Positions 63,319 through 64,000 of a DNA stretch of 64,000 bases are shown here, piece after piece. Source of the stretch: CAZUZS01 sp964624795 (GTDB lineage Bacteria; Calditrichota; Calditrichia; RBG-13-44-9); the NCBI GenBank assembly GCA_964624795.1, contig CAZUZS010000001.1, forward strand, positions 93,772-157,771, given 5' to 3'. Each line of letters starts with the position of its first letter. The stretch's first letter is position 1. The notes under the pieces were generated by a model, which saw only the letters and a list, made by a program, of their open reading frames with translations, was not told the origin of the DNA and ran no database searches. The position numbers were made by a program, and so were the translations under genes.

Positions 63319-63940
63319 TTAGCCGATAATTAGGAACAGATAAATGAGATTTTTTGTTGTATTTTGTTGCTATATTATATTGCTGCCTTTAATTATTGCA
63401 GGTTGTTACTCTTATGAACATCCACATCTTGATGGCGATATTGATGTAAATATTGCACATCCAGATTCCGTTGTCACTAAAATCACAGGTTTTAAGTTGC
63501 TGAATGACAGTGCAATAACAAGGAATCCCAGTTTTCCAAATGGACTTGATTCCTTGACAAAGATGCTCAAGCATCCTGACCTTGCAAGAAAGGCCGGTCT
63601 TTATGGCGAGATAATTATTGACTTTGATATTGGTATTGATGGACGGACTAAAAATATAAAACCTGTTAGTAGAATAACGTGGCTTTCAAATTTTGTTATT
63701 AAAGAACTTGAAAACCTAAAATTTAATCCTGCTTTTTTAGATAAAAAACCAGTAACATCCTCGGTTCAATTATCAATTTCATATTACGGGGTTGACGAGG
63801 ATAAGAATTAGGTAAGAGAATTTGGCTAACCATTGTTTGCAGCCGACCGCGACCAGCGCAGCGGTTTTGGAATGCCGGGTGGTTCAAATAAAGTTTATCA
63901 ATAATTGACAGTTTAACGAAGCGGCGGCTGAAACTTGCCG
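63319..63940 (+). mobile_element. Integron gene cassette
   Basis: A 622-bp unit bounded by core sites. The left core, GTTAGCC at 63318-63324, fits G^TTRRR-type cleavage. The right boundary is G^TTAGGA at 63940-63946. One gene (63344-63811) fills it, starting 25 bases after the left boundary, as in typical cassettes. The R'' box GGCTAAC at 63824-63830 is the exact reverse complement of the left core, which is what is expected when the same cassette is excised as a circle. Base composition is clearly more AT-rich than the chromosome around it. No integrase is in the window, so this may be a cluster of attC sites lacking an integrase (CALIN) or the start of an array. Confidence 0.78.
63344..63811 (+). 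CDS. Cassette-encoded lipoprotein with TonB-like C-terminal domain
   Basis: A 155-residue predicted lipoprotein. The signal (FFVVFCCYIILLPLIIAGC) ends at Cys21. Residues about 85-150 match the TonB C-terminal fold: ARKAGLYGEIIIDFDIGIDG, RITWLSNFVIKELENLKF and NPAFLDKKPVTSSVQLSISY. It lacks the membrane anchor and Pro-rich linker of a true energy-transducing TonB, so coupling to ExbBD is unlikely. A standalone domain that binds a receptor or peptidoglycan is more plausible. The AGGAA site lies inside the cassette, eight bases before the ATG. Codon use is AT-rich, unlike neighbours. Confidence 0.82.
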   Translation: MRFFVVFCCYIILLPLIIAGCYSYEHPHLDGDIDVNIAHPDSVVTKITGFKLLNDSAITRNPSFPNGLDSLTKMLKHPDLARKAGLYGEIIIDFDIGIDGRTKNIKPVSRITWLSNFVIKELENLKFNPAFLDKKPVTSSVQLSISYYGVDEDKN

Positions 63941-63946
63941 TTAGGA
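63824..63946 (+). other. attC recombination site
   Basis: R'' GGCTAAC (63824-63830) and R' GTTAGGA (63940-63946) enclose arms L'' CAGCCGACCGC (63840-63850) and L' GCGGCGGCTG (63921-63930). The arms pair perfectly except for one extra A in L'', the place where known attC sites (such as those with GCCGACGCC) carry an extrahelical base. Spacers of about nine bases separate the R and L boxes on each side. The roughly 70-base terminal region is long but within the reported range. All hallmarks of a folded attC are therefore present. Confidence 0.82.
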
Positions 63947-63962
63947 TTAATAAACGGGTAAA

Positions 63963-64000
63963 ATGGTGATGTTAAAGTATTCTATTATTTTTCTATTTTT
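63963..64000 (+). CDS. Start of a second cassette gene (partial)
   Basis: Just past the attC, an ATG at 63963 opens MVMLKYSIIFLF before the window ends. It looks like the start of a signal peptide. The gene begins 23 bases after the cassette boundary, nearly the same spacing as in the first cassette. The ribosome-binding site is weak (ACGGGTAAA). Only twelve codons are visible, so the product is unknown. Confidence 0.5.
   Translation, partial: MVMLKYSIIFLF

Overview
The window is about 64 kb of a mid-GC bacterial chromosome. It is a scaffold, because 100 Ns sit at 56762-56861. The gene content points to the Fibrobacterota-Chlorobiota-Bacteroidota (FCB) superphylum or a related candidate phylum such as Calditrichota or KSB1. 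The evidence is a giant SprA translocon protein of the type IX secretion system (T9SS), two PorV/PorQ-like outer-membrane proteins, a secreted protein ending in a T9SS-type C-terminal domain, and many lipoproteins. I cannot name a genus. The cell appears to be Gram-negative and heterotrophic, with glycolysis (gap, pgk, tpiA), a class I fumarase, methylmalonyl-CoA mutase and several exported or periplasmic peptidases.

Layout. 0-10 kb: methylmalonyl-CoA mutase large subunit, tRNA-Arg(ACG), a GH1 beta-glycosidase, a GT21-like glycosyltransferase followed by a previously unlisted 56-residue membrane protein and an LpxH-like phosphoesterase, a nitroreductase, a membrane zinc peptidase and a DegP/HtrA protease. 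10-12 kb: an unusual two-gene unit, with a small basic protein resembling the NHLP/Nif11 leader clan and a 527-residue protein ending in a Cys-rich Ada-like motif. 12-16 kb: tpiA, pgk and gap. 16-22 kb: a flavin reductase, two purine-nucleoside deaminases around a TPR lipoprotein, and a YbdK-like ligase. 22-33 kb: LemA, AmmeMemoRadiSam proteins A and B, a ferritin-like protein, RNase Y, an NHL propeller, RadA, and a metallopeptidase/TolB-propeller/beta-barrel fusion. 33-36 kb: a lipoprotein and a type II restriction-modification pair of MjaI type, whose methyltransferase carries a staphylococcal-nuclease-like C-terminal domain. 36-51 kb: fumarase, the PorV-like/T9SS-substrate/lipoprotein cluster, PrmA, an M28 peptidase and SprA. 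51-56 kb: cmk, rluB, scpB, scpA, trpS and an HNH nuclease. 56-62.5 kb: the assembly gap among repeats, an S9 peptidase, an M29 aminopeptidase, a TPR membrane protein, tRNA-Arg(CCT) and prs.

The most striking structure is at the right edge. A low-GC lipoprotein gene with a TonB-like C-terminal domain lies inside what looks like an integron gene cassette (63319-63940). It has a 5' GTTAGCC core site, a 3' attC of about 123 bp whose R'' box (GGCTAAC) is the exact complement of that core, and L''/L' arms that pair perfectly except for one extrahelical base. A second cassette gene appears to start at 63963 and runs off the window. No integrase gene is visible. Just upstream of the first cassette are four palindromes of the CCTACATATAGG type, a possible operator array.

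All function calls come from reading translated sequence and recognising family motifs. No database search was possible.
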